A stretch of DNA of 64,000 nucleotides from Flavobacteriales bacterium UBA4466 (GCA_905182335.1 CAJJBE010000001.1:124001-188000); one strand, 5' to 3'; shown: positions 35,996 to 44,422, counted from the first letter of the stretch. A program made the numbers and translations. The notes: a model not told the origin generated them from the sequence alone.

Positions 35996-36979
35996 TTAAA
36001 AAGCCCTGACCGAACGAACGACGTTGTCGTCGTCCTTAAGGTAGTTGCCCTGGGTACCATTGGTGAAACCCTGGTCCCACACATTGTCGTAATCGCTCTC
36101 CGTAGAACTCCAATAGTAGACACTAGCAAAACCGCCAACTGCTAACTGCTGCAAGTACATTTCATTTAATTCGTATTTTGTTGGCAATCGCCAATCTCTG
36201 AATTTTTGTCCATTAACTGAATGATTGGATGGGTTTAAAATCAAGTTTTGAGCTTCATACCATGTGGCGGTTCCTTGATCTTGCGTTTCAGCCACAAGGC
36301 CGTGTTTACCATCTGCAGAAACCCAAAATACGTAGCCACCTAACTCTGGCCATAAGCCGATTGTGTAGGTTGGAGAACCATTCACAACATAAGGGTCACC
36401 AACCGTTCCAGTTCCTGTGATGGTGACGTTCGTACCAGCTGTTGTCACACTACCTTGGCCATCTAAGCCTGTTGCACCAACTGCGCCGTCATTTCCTATT
36501 GGTCCTTGTGGGCCTGTTGCGCCATCGACACCATCAATACCGTCGTTACCTGCTGGTCCTTGCGGTCCTACTCCATTTCCAGAAGTTTTTGCATACAGTG
36601 CGTAAGGAACACTCATTAGTTGACTTGTGCCCATAACTGTGTAACTTGTTCCGCCTGTAACATCTGCAGCAGTTTCTATAAAGTAAGGTCCATTTCCCCA
36701 GTCAATGGTTGTAAAGTCATACGATGTAGTACCTGTTCCTATTTCTAGATTCACCAAACCATAAGCATTCGATGTAACAGAAAAAGTTTCCGAATAAGCA
36801 GCTGTACCTCCAACACTTCCTTGTTGGATGGTCAATTGCATCCCAACAGCTTGGTTGTTCAATATAAGGTTACCTGCATCTCTTACGACCGCTTGGTATT
36901 TAAACCCTTCCGGTGCTTGACCGAAGGAGCTTAGTGAAAGTGTTGCTATCGCAACTAGTGATAATAATATTCTTTTCAT
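35996..36979 (-). CDS. Secreted collagen-like/DUF1566 (Lcl-type) protein
   Basis: A 327-residue protein with a signal peptide (SLSSFG-Q21). Residues 22-130 form a beta-rich domain (PEGFKYQAVVRDAGNLIL) common in Bacteroidota surface proteins. Residues about 136-176 are a collagen-like Gly-X-Y run (GPQGPAGNDG and similar, about 13 triplets). Residues 200-327 are a DUF1566/Lcl C-terminal domain (FRDWRLPTKYELNEMY, YYWSSTESD, NVVRSVRAF). In Legionella, Lcl binds glycans; here a surface adhesive role is an inference. It follows the T9SS gene by 3 bp, so one operon. Confidence 0.85.
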   Translation of the reverse strand: MKRILLSLVAIATLSLSSFGQAPEGFKYQAVVRDAGNLILNNQAVGMQLTIQQGSVGGTAAYSETFSVTSNAYGLVNLEIGTGTTSYDFTTIDWGNGPYFIETAADVTGGTSYTVMGTSQLMSVPYALYAKTSGNGVGPQGPAGNDGIDGVDGATGPQGPIGNDGAVGATGLDGQGSVTTAGTNVTITGTGTVGDPYVVNGSPTYTIGLWPELGGYVFWVSADGKHGLVAETQDQGTATWYEAQNLILNPSNHSVNGQKFRDWRLPTKYELNEMYLQQLAVGGFASVYYWSSTESDYDNVWDQGFTNGTQGNYLKDDDNVVRSVRAF

Positions 36980-36982
36980 GGT

Positions 36983-37471
36983 TTATTGTTGTTTAATAAG
37001 TTTAAATGTTTTTCGTTTCGGCGAGCTCAACGACCCTTTACTTCCTTCTTCGAATATTAATTCAAGTGAATACGCTCCTGGAGCCAATTCACTTACTTGA
37101 ATGGGTGTTTGCTCTGCAGAAAGAATGTCCTGCATTACCAATTTTCCCTGTGCATCATACAGTGTGTAGGTCACATTCTCGAACGTGCTTGTTCTGATAT
37201 TCAATACATCTTCTGTTGGGTTGGGGTAAATAATGGCTTCGTAGTTGGGAGCAAAATCCTCCACACCTAAAAAGTTCCAGTTCGTTTGATGGAAACCTTG
37301 CGTTAGGTCGTTAGTTCCATCGGTTCCTGTAGCTATAATCACTTCGCCAATCGTAAAGTCGATGTTGCCACTTGCGTTGGAATAAGAATCTCCTTGAGTG
37401 GATACGACTTCCTGTGCTGAGACAGATAAGGTAGCAAATAGTGAAAATAGTACGAATGTGATTTTTTTCAT
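36983..37471 (-). CDS. Small T9SS type A cargo protein
   Basis: A 162-residue protein. A signal peptide (LSVSAQ, residue 20) precedes a short N-terminal region (GNIDFTIGEVIIATG) and a full type A sorting domain (IIYPNPTEDVLNI, YTLYDAQGKLVMQ, LAPGAYSLEL, KTFKLIKQQ). Most of the protein is the sorting domain, a class common in Bacteroidota operons where it precedes a collagen-like protein. It may act as a surface accessory to the downstream protein. Its upstream region contains a (TG)11 tract. Confidence 0.85.
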   Translation of the reverse strand: MKKITFVLFSLFATLSVSAQEVVSTQGDSYSNASGNIDFTIGEVIIATGTDGTNDLTQGFHQTNWNFLGVEDFAPNYEAIIYPNPTEDVLNIRTSTFENVTYTLYDAQGKLVMQDILSAEQTPIQVSELAPGAYSLELIFEEGSKGSLSSPKRKTFKLIKQQ

Positions 37472-37515
37472 AAGTATCTAATTTAGAGGGTGAAATTACA
37501 ACAAAAAACCCAAAT

Positions 37516-37537
37516 TGTGTGTGTGTGTGTGTGTGTG
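37516..37537. repeat. (TG)11 dinucleotide repeat
   Basis: Eleven uninterrupted TG units (CA on the coding strand) located 45-66 bp before the start of the T9SS/collagen-like operon. Such tracts change length by slipped-strand mispairing, and this position could alter promoter spacing. Confidence 0.95.
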
Positions 37538-37783
37538 CTTCGACTGGCTCAGCAGAACTGTTTAGAAAAGGAAGAAATGGTTATAACATTGGCTAAAAAC
37601 CATACGGGTTTATGGCTTCGAGAGATTATTTAAAAGTGAAAAAACATATGCGAAAGCTCGTCGCTTTCTTTTATCTTCGAGAAATAAATTTTGGTAAATG
37701 AGCCGCAAGGTTCCTAGCCTGAGCCGTTAGCACAAGAATTCATCGTGATCTAGCTTTTTATGATTTCCAATATCTTTGAAAAA

Positions 37784-37821
37784 TCCTCAAAAAAGTTTGA
37801 ACTCTGTCCTGCCGGGGTCAC
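37784..37821 (+). repeat. 38-bp tRNA-3'-end-like element B (candidate attachment-site scar)
   Basis: Starts TCCTCAAAAAAGTTTGAACT and ends CCGGGGTCAC, the last part identical to the tRNA-Arg acceptor end. Elements C and D have the same 38-bp length. The distance from GTTTGAA to GGTCAC is 5 bp longer than in the tRNA, so it is not a tRNA fragment that folds. Confidence 0.7.
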
Positions 37822-37830
37822 GATTAGCAA

Positions 37831-37858
37831 AAGCCTTTCTTATAGAGAGGCTTTTTTT
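37831..37858 (+). terminator. Terminator following element B
   Basis: AAGCCTTTC / GAGAGGCTT hairpin with loop TTATA and a T7 run. Confidence 0.8.
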
Positions 37859-37956
37859 AATCTGGTTATTCTATATCTTTTTGCCATCAAACAATACATA
37901 GATGTCCAAATATATTTTTTTTCCTCATATTTCGTTTGAATAACTACTATTTTACC

Positions 37957-38508
37957 ATGAAATTTTTAACCAAAATCATTTTAATCTTTTGTTTTATATT
38001 GATTTCTATGAACAATCAAGTATACAGCCAACTTGAAAGTAAGATGCTGGACCCCGAATCTAAAATATCTAACGATGTACCGTGGTCATTAAGTTTGAGT
38101 GCGAATCACATGAATTTTGCTATACCGAAAACAGGGAACTTTTTGAGTTCTTCAGTCAATGCAGGTTACACTATGAAACGAATTTCATTCTCTGGGTGGA
38201 CAGGTATCTCTGTAATGGCAGAGAATGGAAATCTATATCCTTACTTTGGAGTTTCAGCTTCACAACCCTTTATAAAATGGAGTTTAATGAACAGGGAATC
38301 TAAACCATTCTCATTAAGTATGAATGAAGCACTGACCTGTTTCTATCATCCTACATGGGATTACTTTTTAAACATCACACTCAATCCTTCATATTCCTTT
38401 AAGTCCTTTTGTTTTACGTCTTGGATTGGATATGCCAACAACCTAGAGTTATTTAAATCATTCATGACTTTCGGATTTTCAGTGACCAAAACTATATATA
38501 ATTGGTAG
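37957..38508 (+). CDS. Secreted protein of unknown function (possible small beta-barrel)
   Basis: The frame opens at a TTG (37936), but the ATG at 37957 gives a clean signal peptide (MKFLTKIILIFCFILIS...VYSQ) and is preferred, for 183 residues. The mature part has alternating aromatic/polar strands (SLSLSANHMNF, ISFSGWTGISV, LYPYFGVSASQPF, FMTFGFSVTKTIYNW) and ends on tryptophan, compatible with an outer-membrane beta-barrel. No known family is recognised. It is a low-G+C island gene between elements B and C. Confidence 0.6.
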   Translation: MKFLTKIILIFCFILISMNNQVYSQLESKMLDPESKISNDVPWSLSLSANHMNFAIPKTGNFLSSSVNAGYTMKRISFSGWTGISVMAENGNLYPYFGVSASQPFIKWSLMNRESKPFSLSMNEALTCFYHPTWDYFLNITLNPSYSFKSFCFTSWIGYANNLELFKSFMTFGFSVTKTIYNW

Positions 38509-38638
38509 TTGTGAGATAAGGATAAGATATTCTATTTAAATAACTACGGTTCTAATTTTAACCTATTCAACAAAATTTGATAAAATCAGGGCTATTTTTT
38601 CAGTCTTATTTAATAAATTGTCAAACTAAATAATTCTT

Positions 38639-39601
38639 ATGCTCAGAAATTTTTTATTTCTAATAACAACTATAGCTTTCCAAGCTTGTACAAATCAAGA
38701 GCATCAAGAGGAAAGTACGCAAAATGTAAATGAGCCATTGCAAATAAATGGGGATTCAACAGGTGTTGATGGTAAAGCTGATAAGGTGGTAATTAAAACA
38801 TTTAAGCCAGGGCATTTTTATACAGAAGAAGATTTAGAGACATTGTCATTCAGTTGGGATGTATCAGCTTCAGACGAACGGTTTAATTTAGATTGGACAA
38901 ATGGTGTTCAATGGTTCTCACTGGATCAATCTAAAGATGTGGGTTGCGCGTTTGGCGAGGGGACAAGGCCATATATCCATTTGTCAGGAGGAGACAGGCA
39001 TGAGGGAGGGGTAAGTCTTTTTGGGATACTTCAAAATGATTCTACAATTCATGTCTTAGGTTCCTATGTTAATGACGTTTCTGAGGGTGATTTGTTAAGA
39101 GCACATAATTTTAACGGTGTGGATTGTTTGGTCGTTTTAAATGCTGATACAACTTTTAAATCGGTTATTGTGGATGCGAATCTTGATTTAGGTAATGATG
39201 AAGATATTAGTGTGCAAAAGAATTTAGCCGGTAGATGGGGTGATCCGCATTTCGGCAATGAAATAGAGTTTTTCAATAGCGGTAGACGTGTAATTTGGAA
39301 CGGTGAAGAGAAACAGTTTCATTTCGAAAGTGGAGAATACGAACAGCTCTTAGATGTTTTTACGGTAGAAGAAGATTCATACTATTTTAAGAGATCTGAT
39401 GGGGTTCAAACTCAAAGGTTTGGTGTTTACGAAGGTCAGCCTAGTAGGCTGGCACTTTATAAAATAGACAAGGAAAAAGACGATTGGCAAAATCTTGATT
39501 ATGTACCCGAATATTTTGATACTGAGTATTTGTTACAAGAACCATCCAAAGAATTATCATTCGAGATGTTTAAGAATGAGCTTAAGGCTATCTTCAAATA
39601 A
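38639..39601 (+). CDS. Lipoprotein of unknown function
   Basis: A 320-residue protein with a lipoprotein signal (AFQAC, cysteine 17) and a low-complexity linker (EESTQNVNEPLQ). The folded region starts near residue 65 (FSWDVSASDERFNLDWTNG) and is beta-rich with repeated acidic turns; the end is helical (SFEMFKNELKAIFK). I do not recognise a family. It lies 130 bp after the previous island gene and reads in the same direction, ending about 98 bp before element C. Confidence 0.6.
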   Translation: MLRNFLFLITTIAFQACTNQEHQEESTQNVNEPLQINGDSTGVDGKADKVVIKTFKPGHFYTEEDLETLSFSWDVSASDERFNLDWTNGVQWFSLDQSKDVGCAFGEGTRPYIHLSGGDRHEGGVSLFGILQNDSTIHVLGSYVNDVSEGDLLRAHNFNGVDCLVVLNADTTFKSVIVDANLDLGNDEDISVQKNLAGRWGDPHFGNEIEFFNSGRRVIWNGEEKQFHFESGEYEQLLDVFTVEEDSYYFKRSDGVQTQRFGVYEGQPSRLALYKIDKEKDDWQNLDYVPEYFDTEYLLQEPSKELSFEMFKNELKAIFK

Positions 39602-39699
39602 ATTTTACAGATATATGGTGCAAATAGGAAATCATGAACACCGAACTCCTACGAAGGTCTTTAACCATTTTTCAAGGAAGTTACGACAACGCTTTAAGG

Positions 39700-39737
39700 T
39701 CCTCCAAAAAGTTTGAACTGTCGCCTTCTGAGGTCAC
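39700..39737 (+). repeat. 38-bp tRNA-3'-end-like element C
   Basis: Starts TCCTCCAAAAAGTTTGAACT, ends CTGAGGTCAC. Same length and layout as elements B and D. Confidence 0.7.
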
Positions 39738-39744
39738 AAAATAT

Positions 39745-39783
39745 AAAGCCAATCACCTATATAATAGGTGATTGGCTTTTTTA
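39745..39783 (+). terminator. Terminator following element C
   Basis: A perfect 16-bp stem (AAAGCCAATCACCTAT with its complement), a 3-base loop and a T-run. It is one of the strongest terminators in the window. Confidence 0.9.
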
Positions 39784-39842
39784 ATTCCCAACATGTTCCC
39801 GACATCAACTTGAAAAAACTTGATTAATCAGTTTAATAGAGA

Positions 39843-39877
39843 TAAAAAAAGCCCCTCATTACTGAAAGGCTCTTAAT
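39843..39877 (-). terminator. Terminator of the lipoprotein gene at 39891
   Basis: On the minus strand AGCCTTTC pairs with GAGGGGCT (with wobble) around AGTAAT and is followed by T7. Confidence 0.65.
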
Positions 39878-39890
39878 GATAGAACGTTTA

Positions 39891-40505
39891 CTATTCCATT
39901 AAATAAGGCATTTTTTTACTTGCTTTTCTCATCATTTCATCCACTAGTCTTGATGGACTACTTCCCAATCCTCCAGAAAATTTATGGTCATAATTCCAAA
40001 TTAATTTTTTCCCAGAACAATCAGTAATATTTAAAGAAACACGAATTTCGTTGGTAGCACCTGCTCCTCCTAATACTGCAAGAGCAATTGCGGCACCATT
40101 TGACATAGGTTTAGACAAAGCGAAATTAGAGCCTATAATTCCATCAACACCAAGAACTTCACAAAGTTCACTTGGAGTCATTGCTTTTTCTGGATAACCA
40201 GCATTAATTAATTTTGCATTAGTTGTTTGCACATCTAGTATTTCTTGGGTCAATTTACCCTGCGACTTTCTTTTGAGCATCCATGCGTACATTTCTTTTT
40301 GAAAATTTAAAGACTCCGTTTTTTGTTGTTCTTTTATCGCTTCCGCGTCAGTTTTTCTACTCGCAGCAATTGAAACCGAAGGTGGTACTATTGCAATTGT
40401 TTTATGTGAATGAGCAACTGGAATTGAATCTTCGCTGTAGTATATTTTGGCGCAAGAAGAAACTATAAATAATAATGCGAAAATAGATAGTGGTAGTTTT
40501 TTCAT
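39891..40505 (-). CDS. Lipoprotein of unknown function (possible CsgG-like fold)
   Basis: A 204-residue lipoprotein (FIVSSC, cysteine 18). The start of the mature domain, SHKTIAIVPPSVSI, and the later LGVDGIIGSNFAL, NEIRVSLNITD and KKLIWNYDHKF segments recall the beta-alpha-beta layout of CsgG/GNA1162-type periplasmic lipoproteins, but I cannot assign the family. Its first codons and upstream region (61 bp) are duplicated 83 bp away, directly against IS copy 2. Confidence 0.65.
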   Translation of the reverse strand: MKKLPLSIFALLFIVSSCAKIYYSEDSIPVAHSHKTIAIVPPSVSIAASRKTDAEAIKEQQKTESLNFQKEMYAWMLKRKSQGKLTQEILDVQTTNAKLINAGYPEKAMTPSELCEVLGVDGIIGSNFALSKPMSNGAAIALAVLGGAGATNEIRVSLNITDCSGKKLIWNYDHKFSGGLGSSPSRLVDEMMRKASKKMPYLME

Positions 40506-40629
40506 AATAATGTTAGTTTTTAGTCTTTAAGATGCTGAATGTAAGTTATAAATACCATTTAAAAAATTGATAGTGGTAGTTTTTTCATAATAATGCTAGT
40601 TTTTAGTCTTTAAGATGGTGAATGTAAGT
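40486..40629. repeat. 61-bp direct repeat at the IS boundary
   Basis: 40486-40546 and 40569-40629 are identical except for two bases. The repeat includes the start codon region of the lipoprotein at 39891. The second copy ends exactly at the left end of IS copy 2, where the first continues into unrelated sequence. Confidence 0.9.
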
Positions 40630-41413
40630 GCTCTGTCGCATTAACCAAATCTCAATCTAAAATTTACTGATTGAGATTGAATTAAGCAGCTAAAGAACAA
40701 AATGTTTTGAACGTCGTTTTTCTCGAATCAGCTATTTGACCCTTCTTAATTACATAGACAACTTCGATTCCAGCCAAAGTCCGCTTGGCTGATTCAAACT
40801 CCTTGAAGCCAGTGTCTATGGATATTCGCCTCTTGATGTTGCGGTGGTCTTGTTCCACTATATTGTTCAAGTATTTGCATTGTCGAATCTTGATTTTTCG
40901 CACCGTCAGCAGATCCCGGTTGATCGTCCTAATGCCAGATTTGTTTGCACCACTTTTATCGATATTTACCACCCTTGGTTTTCCGTTATTACCAATGGCT
41001 TTGCGCAGAAATAATTGTGCTGACCCTCGCATTCTGCGTTTGGTCAATAGGAAATCAACGGTGTTTCCAAATTTATCCACGGCTCGGTAAAGATACCGGT
41101 CCTTACCTCCTACTTTGATATAGGTTTCATCCATTCTCCAACTTAAACAAACCTGCCTTTTTCTCTTGTGCATGTTTTTTTCTATCTCAGGAGAGAATTT
41201 GAATACCCATCCTTGAACAGTAGAATGATCAACTTGAATTCCCCTCATCGAAAGTAGTTCTTCTACATCTCTGTAACTTAGGGTGAATCTCAGTTTAAGA
41301 TAAACAGCATGAAGAATTACAACTCTGGGATACCGATGACGCTTGAACATAGTGCTGGGTTTTGGCTAAATTTACGTATTTTGTAAATCAACTGAAGTTA
41401 ATGCGACAGAACC
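40629..41413 (-). mobile_element. IS6-family insertion sequence, copy 2
   Basis: About 785 bp. The right inverted repeat is intact (GTTAATGCGACAGAACC, 41397-41413); the left end is eroded at its outer three or four bases (GCTCTGTCGC instead of GGTTCTGTCGC). No target duplication is seen. Same orientation as copy 1, so the pair has the layout of an IS26-type pseudo-compound transposon carrying 6.3 kb. Confidence 0.9.
40682..41350 (-). CDS. IS6-family DDE transposase (copy 2)
   Basis: A 222-residue transposase with an intact DDE triad (D in WRMDETYIKV, D in VNIDKSGA, E in NIVEQDHR). It is about 94% identical to copy 1 and keeps the EQDHR histidine that copy 1 lacks, so this copy is the more likely active enzyme. 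Confidence 0.93.
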   Translation of the reverse strand: MFKRHRYPRVVILHAVYLKLRFTLSYRDVEELLSMRGIQVDHSTVQGWVFKFSPEIEKNMHKRKRQVCLSWRMDETYIKVGGKDRYLYRAVDKFGNTVDFLLTKRRMRGSAQLFLRKAIGNNGKPRVVNIDKSGANKSGIRTINRDLLTVRKIKIRQCKYLNNIVEQDHRNIKRRISIDTGFKEFESAKRTLAGIEVVYVIKKGQIADSRKTTFKTFCSLAA

Positions 41414-41464
41414 GGTATCAGAAATAAACGATTAAAACACTACTGCATTTTATCAGTTGAAATC

Positions 41465-41491
41465 GGTTAAATTTGGTAGATGCGGCAGAAC
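41465..41491 (+). mobile_element. Possible remnant of a related IS end
   Basis: GATGCGGCAGAACC matches the IS inverted repeat core AATGCGACAGAACC at 12 of 14 positions, 70 bp beyond the right end of IS copy 2 and just before the next gene. It suggests an earlier insertion of a related IS. Confidence 0.4.
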
Positions 41492-41506
41492 CCTTAATTG
41501 TTTGAT

Positions 41507-43105
41507 ATGTTTCGAAATAATCCACAAATAATAGCTTTCGGCTTTCTCCTAATAATGATAAATATGTTGGTAGGTTGTACCTTCTTCAAGGTTTCTACTA
41601 ATGAGATAACCTCTGAACAGCTCGAAATTACCAAAGAAGATTACATTATTGTCCATACTCCTCAGGGCGAAGTGTATCATCTAAATGATATAAATATTGA
41701 TACTGAAAAGAATGAAATAACGGGGGTCAAGGAGAAGATTGATGAAAAACATCATTTATTGAAAGATGTTTCTTCTAGGGGGAATAGATACAAACCGAGG
41801 TTGAATCCGCGTCATGATGAGTTACATATATATGCAAAAGTAAATGAAGAAATTTCGACGGGTCATATTAAGATTCTAATTAAACACATATCTAAAGTAG
41901 AGGTCTACAATAAACAAACTGGAGTGTTAATTCTCCAGTATGTAGGTGGAGCTGTGGTTTTCGTTGGTGTCGCCTTTATTATTCTTTTCTTAACTAAATC
42001 GTCCTGTCCATTCATTTATACGTTGGACGAGAATGATTACAATTTTCGTGGTGAAATATATGGTGGTGCCATTGCTCCAAATTTAGAACGTGATGATTAT
42101 ATGCCATTACCTGGGTTCAATTCGATTGACAGTCTATTCAAACTGAAAATAACTAATGAGCTTAAAGAAAGACAGTATACAGATATAGCAGAACTATTAA
42201 TGGTAGAGCATGCAAATGATATGGAGGTACTTATGGATAGTTACGGAGTACCTTATTCATTAAAACACCTTGTATCTCCGAGAACTGCTAATACTGATCT
42301 AGGAAACGACTATCTATCTGAGATTAAAACCCATGATGGTGTTGCGTATCAGTTTTTTGATGAAACGATTCAAAATAAAGACTTCAGCAGTATCGATTTA
42401 AGTTTCATTTCGACTGGTCAAACAAATCAAATGAAACTAATTCTTGACCTAAAAAACACCATTTGGTTGGACCATACTTTCGAACGTTTTGGATCTTTAA
42501 TGGGAGACCAATACGATCGAATATCTTCAAAGCAAAAGCTCGTCCCTGCTGAACAAAAAAATCAATGGTCAAAAGACGAGGGAATCATGCTCGCTGTTAA
42601 ATTGAAAACAGCCAATGGTTGGAGGACAATCGACTATATAAATACCATTGGACCACTTGCATCTCGAAGTATTGTCGTGCCTATTGAAGCTGATTGCCGA
42701 GCGGGAGATGAATTAATTGTTCGTCTAGAGTCTGGCTATCATTTTTGGGAAGTGGATTATGCCGCTATGGATTTTACTAAAAATGATTCATTAGAAATCA
42801 AACGACTTCCTTTGTTAACAGCAGTAGATGAAAACAATATTGATCTAATGTCTGCAATTGCCTGTCAAGATGATACTTATTTGGAACAACCTTACATCGG
42901 AGCAGAAGCAATTTTGACATTTGATGGTCGTCCTACCGTTCAAAGTGAAAAAAAGTCGACTTTCTTCTTACATACGCGCGGATATTATGAATATATTCGT
43001 GATTATACAGGGAAACCTAATATTTCGGAACTGAAAAAATTTAATTTGACCGGTACATTTGCTCGTTTTGCAAAAGCACGGTTTTCACAAATAGCAGGTT
43101 TATAA
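41507..43105 (+). CDS. Membrane-anchored lipoprotein with SCPFIYTLDE domain, partner of radical SAM gene
   Basis: The frame opens at TTG 41498; ATG 41507 is preferred, giving 532 residues. A lipoprotein-like signal (MLVGC) is followed by about 115 residues of extracytoplasmic domain. A hydrophobic segment (about 143-165) precedes SSCPFIYTLDENDYNFRGEIYGGAIAPNLERDDYMPLP, a conserved motif of uncharacterised bacterial surface proteins. The C-terminal half is beta-rich. The radical SAM gene starts 18 bp downstream, so the two form an operon. The function is unknown; the conserved cysteine could be a modification target, but that is speculation. Confidence 0.7.
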   Translation: MFRNNPQIIAFGFLLIMINMLVGCTFFKVSTNEITSEQLEITKEDYIIVHTPQGEVYHLNDINIDTEKNEITGVKEKIDEKHHLLKDVSSRGNRYKPRLNPRHDELHIYAKVNEEISTGHIKILIKHISKVEVYNKQTGVLILQYVGGAVVFVGVAFIILFLTKSSCPFIYTLDENDYNFRGEIYGGAIAPNLERDDYMPLPGFNSIDSLFKLKITNELKERQYTDIAELLMVEHANDMEVLMDSYGVPYSLKHLVSPRTANTDLGNDYLSEIKTHDGVAYQFFDETIQNKDFSSIDLSFISTGQTNQMKLILDLKNTIWLDHTFERFGSLMGDQYDRISSKQKLVPAEQKNQWSKDEGIMLAVKLKTANGWRTIDYINTIGPLASRSIVVPIEADCRAGDELIVRLESGYHFWEVDYAAMDFTKNDSLEIKRLPLLTAVDENNIDLMSAIACQDDTYLEQPYIGAEAILTFDGRPTVQSEKKSTFFLHTRGYYEYIRDYTGKPNISELKKFNLTGTFARFAKARFSQIAGL

Positions 43106-43123
43106 AACAAATTCTTCTAACTA

Positions 43124-44368
43124 ATGTCTTACGCTCAAAAAAATGTCACTTCAGAATTTGCTTTGAGAGATTCTATTAAGCCTATAGATATTGATTACTC
43201 CAAAATTCGAGCTTCGAAAAAACAAAAAATTATCTTTGGAGCTCGTAAGCGAAAATTACATCGTATACGTCTTCTGAAAAATACAATTATCATTGCTAGA
43301 TTGTATCGAACTCCAGGAAGAGTGATACGGATTTTAAACTTAATTCGAAAACGTCGTAACTCCTTAGCAGGAGGGAATAACGTGTACAAGGTTGTTTCAA
43401 TTGCAAACAAGCATTTTTGGCGAATCAATATTCCAGCATGGGAATCTCCACTCTTTTACATGTTTTTGAAAAGTGAACTACATCGACTTGAGCCGCATAA
43501 TTATTCAACACATCGTTTAACCTTGACTTATCTAGCAATCACGAAGAAATGTCCATTAAAGTGCGAGCACTGCTTCGAGTGGGATAATTTGAATAAAAAA
43601 GAAAAAATAAGCACAGCAAATATTGATACTATGATTGAAAATCTTCAATCAATTGGATCAACCAATATTGCCTTTACAGGAGGAGAACCAATGTTACGGG
43701 TTAATGAAATTATTAGTGCAATTAAGAAATACAAGGATAAATCAGCATTTTGGGTTTTAACTTCGGGATTCAATTTTACATCTGAAAATGCTCATGCTTT
43801 AAAATCTGCTGGTCTTACTGGAGTTGTTGTAAGTATTGATCATCATGATTCCTATCAGCATGACATATTTAGAATGTCTGAAGGTTCATTTAGGGATGCT
43901 GTAACTGCTGTAAAATATGGGATTGAAAACGATTTAGTCACCGTAATATCAACTTGTATTACAAAGGTTAATGCCACAAGGGAATATATTGATGAATTTA
44001 TGCGCTTTTCAAAAGATTTAGGCGTTGGATTTGTACAGTTTTTAGAGCCTAAACCTGTTGGACACTATGCTATGAAAAATGTAATGTTGAAGCCTGAGCA
44101 ATTAAAGTTGCTTGAAGAAGTTTTTTTGTCTTACAATAAGGAGGCCGAATATAGAGATTTCCCTATCATTGTCTACCATGGTTTTTACCAAAGACGGGTT
44201 GGCTGTATGGCCTCCGGAAATAGAATGGTATATGTTGACACTAATGGAAACTTCATGAAATGTCCTTTTTGTCAAAATAAAAAAGGTAGTCTTTTAGATG
44301 AAAACTTCGAGTCCATGATTAATGAAATGAATACCGAAAGTTGCTCAGACTTTGGAAGTTTTGTTTGA
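43124..44368 (+). CDS. Radical SAM protein with SPASM-like C-terminal cysteines
   Basis: A 414-residue protein. The first 120 residues are very basic and helical (RKRKLHRIRLLKN). The [4Fe-4S] motif CPLKCEHC is at C143, C147, C150, and GGEP at 186-189 contacts S-adenosylmethionine. The barrel follows to about 330. Four further cysteines, C361, C380, C383 and C407, in a YVDTNGNFMKCPFC context resemble a SPASM/twitch auxiliary cluster, typical of enzymes that modify peptides or proteins. No short precursor-peptide gene is visible nearby. The partner lipoprotein upstream is the obvious candidate substrate or scaffold. The C-terminus ends soon after C407, so mild truncation cannot be excluded. Confidence 0.85.
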   Translation: MSYAQKNVTSEFALRDSIKPIDIDYSKIRASKKQKIIFGARKRKLHRIRLLKNTIIIARLYRTPGRVIRILNLIRKRRNSLAGGNNVYKVVSIANKHFWRINIPAWESPLFYMFLKSELHRLEPHNYSTHRLTLTYLAITKKCPLKCEHCFEWDNLNKKEKISTANIDTMIENLQSIGSTNIAFTGGEPMLRVNEIISAIKKYKDKSAFWVLTSGFNFTSENAHALKSAGLTGVVVSIDHHDSYQHDIFRMSEGSFRDAVTAVKYGIENDLVTVISTCITKVNATREYIDEFMRFSKDLGVGFVQFLEPKPVGHYAMKNVMLKPEQLKLLEEVFLSYNKEAEYRDFPIIVYHGFYQRRVGCMASGNRMVYVDTNGNFMKCPFCQNKKGSLLDENFESMINEMNTESCSDFGSFV

Positions 44369-44422
44369 TTACATTAGTTAAGTCACTTTAATTAAAAAAT
44401 AAATGAATATAAGATATTTATA

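Larger units (their letters stand above)
37472..37956. other. Intergenic region with SSR, 38-bp element B and terminator
   Basis: This 485-bp stretch has no gene I can support. It holds the (TG)11 tract, a weak GAAAGC/GCTTTC hairpin near 37652, the 38-bp tRNA-end-like element B and its terminator, then the upstream region of the gene at 37957. Confidence 0.6.

Noticed and set aside
35938-36138. Gene overlapping the end of the collagen-like gene
   Set aside because: It is an alternative frame of the DUF1566 domain without its own start context.
43195-43428. Precursor peptide gene antisense to the radical SAM start
   Set aside because: It is the complement of the basic N-terminus, with no leader-peptide features.
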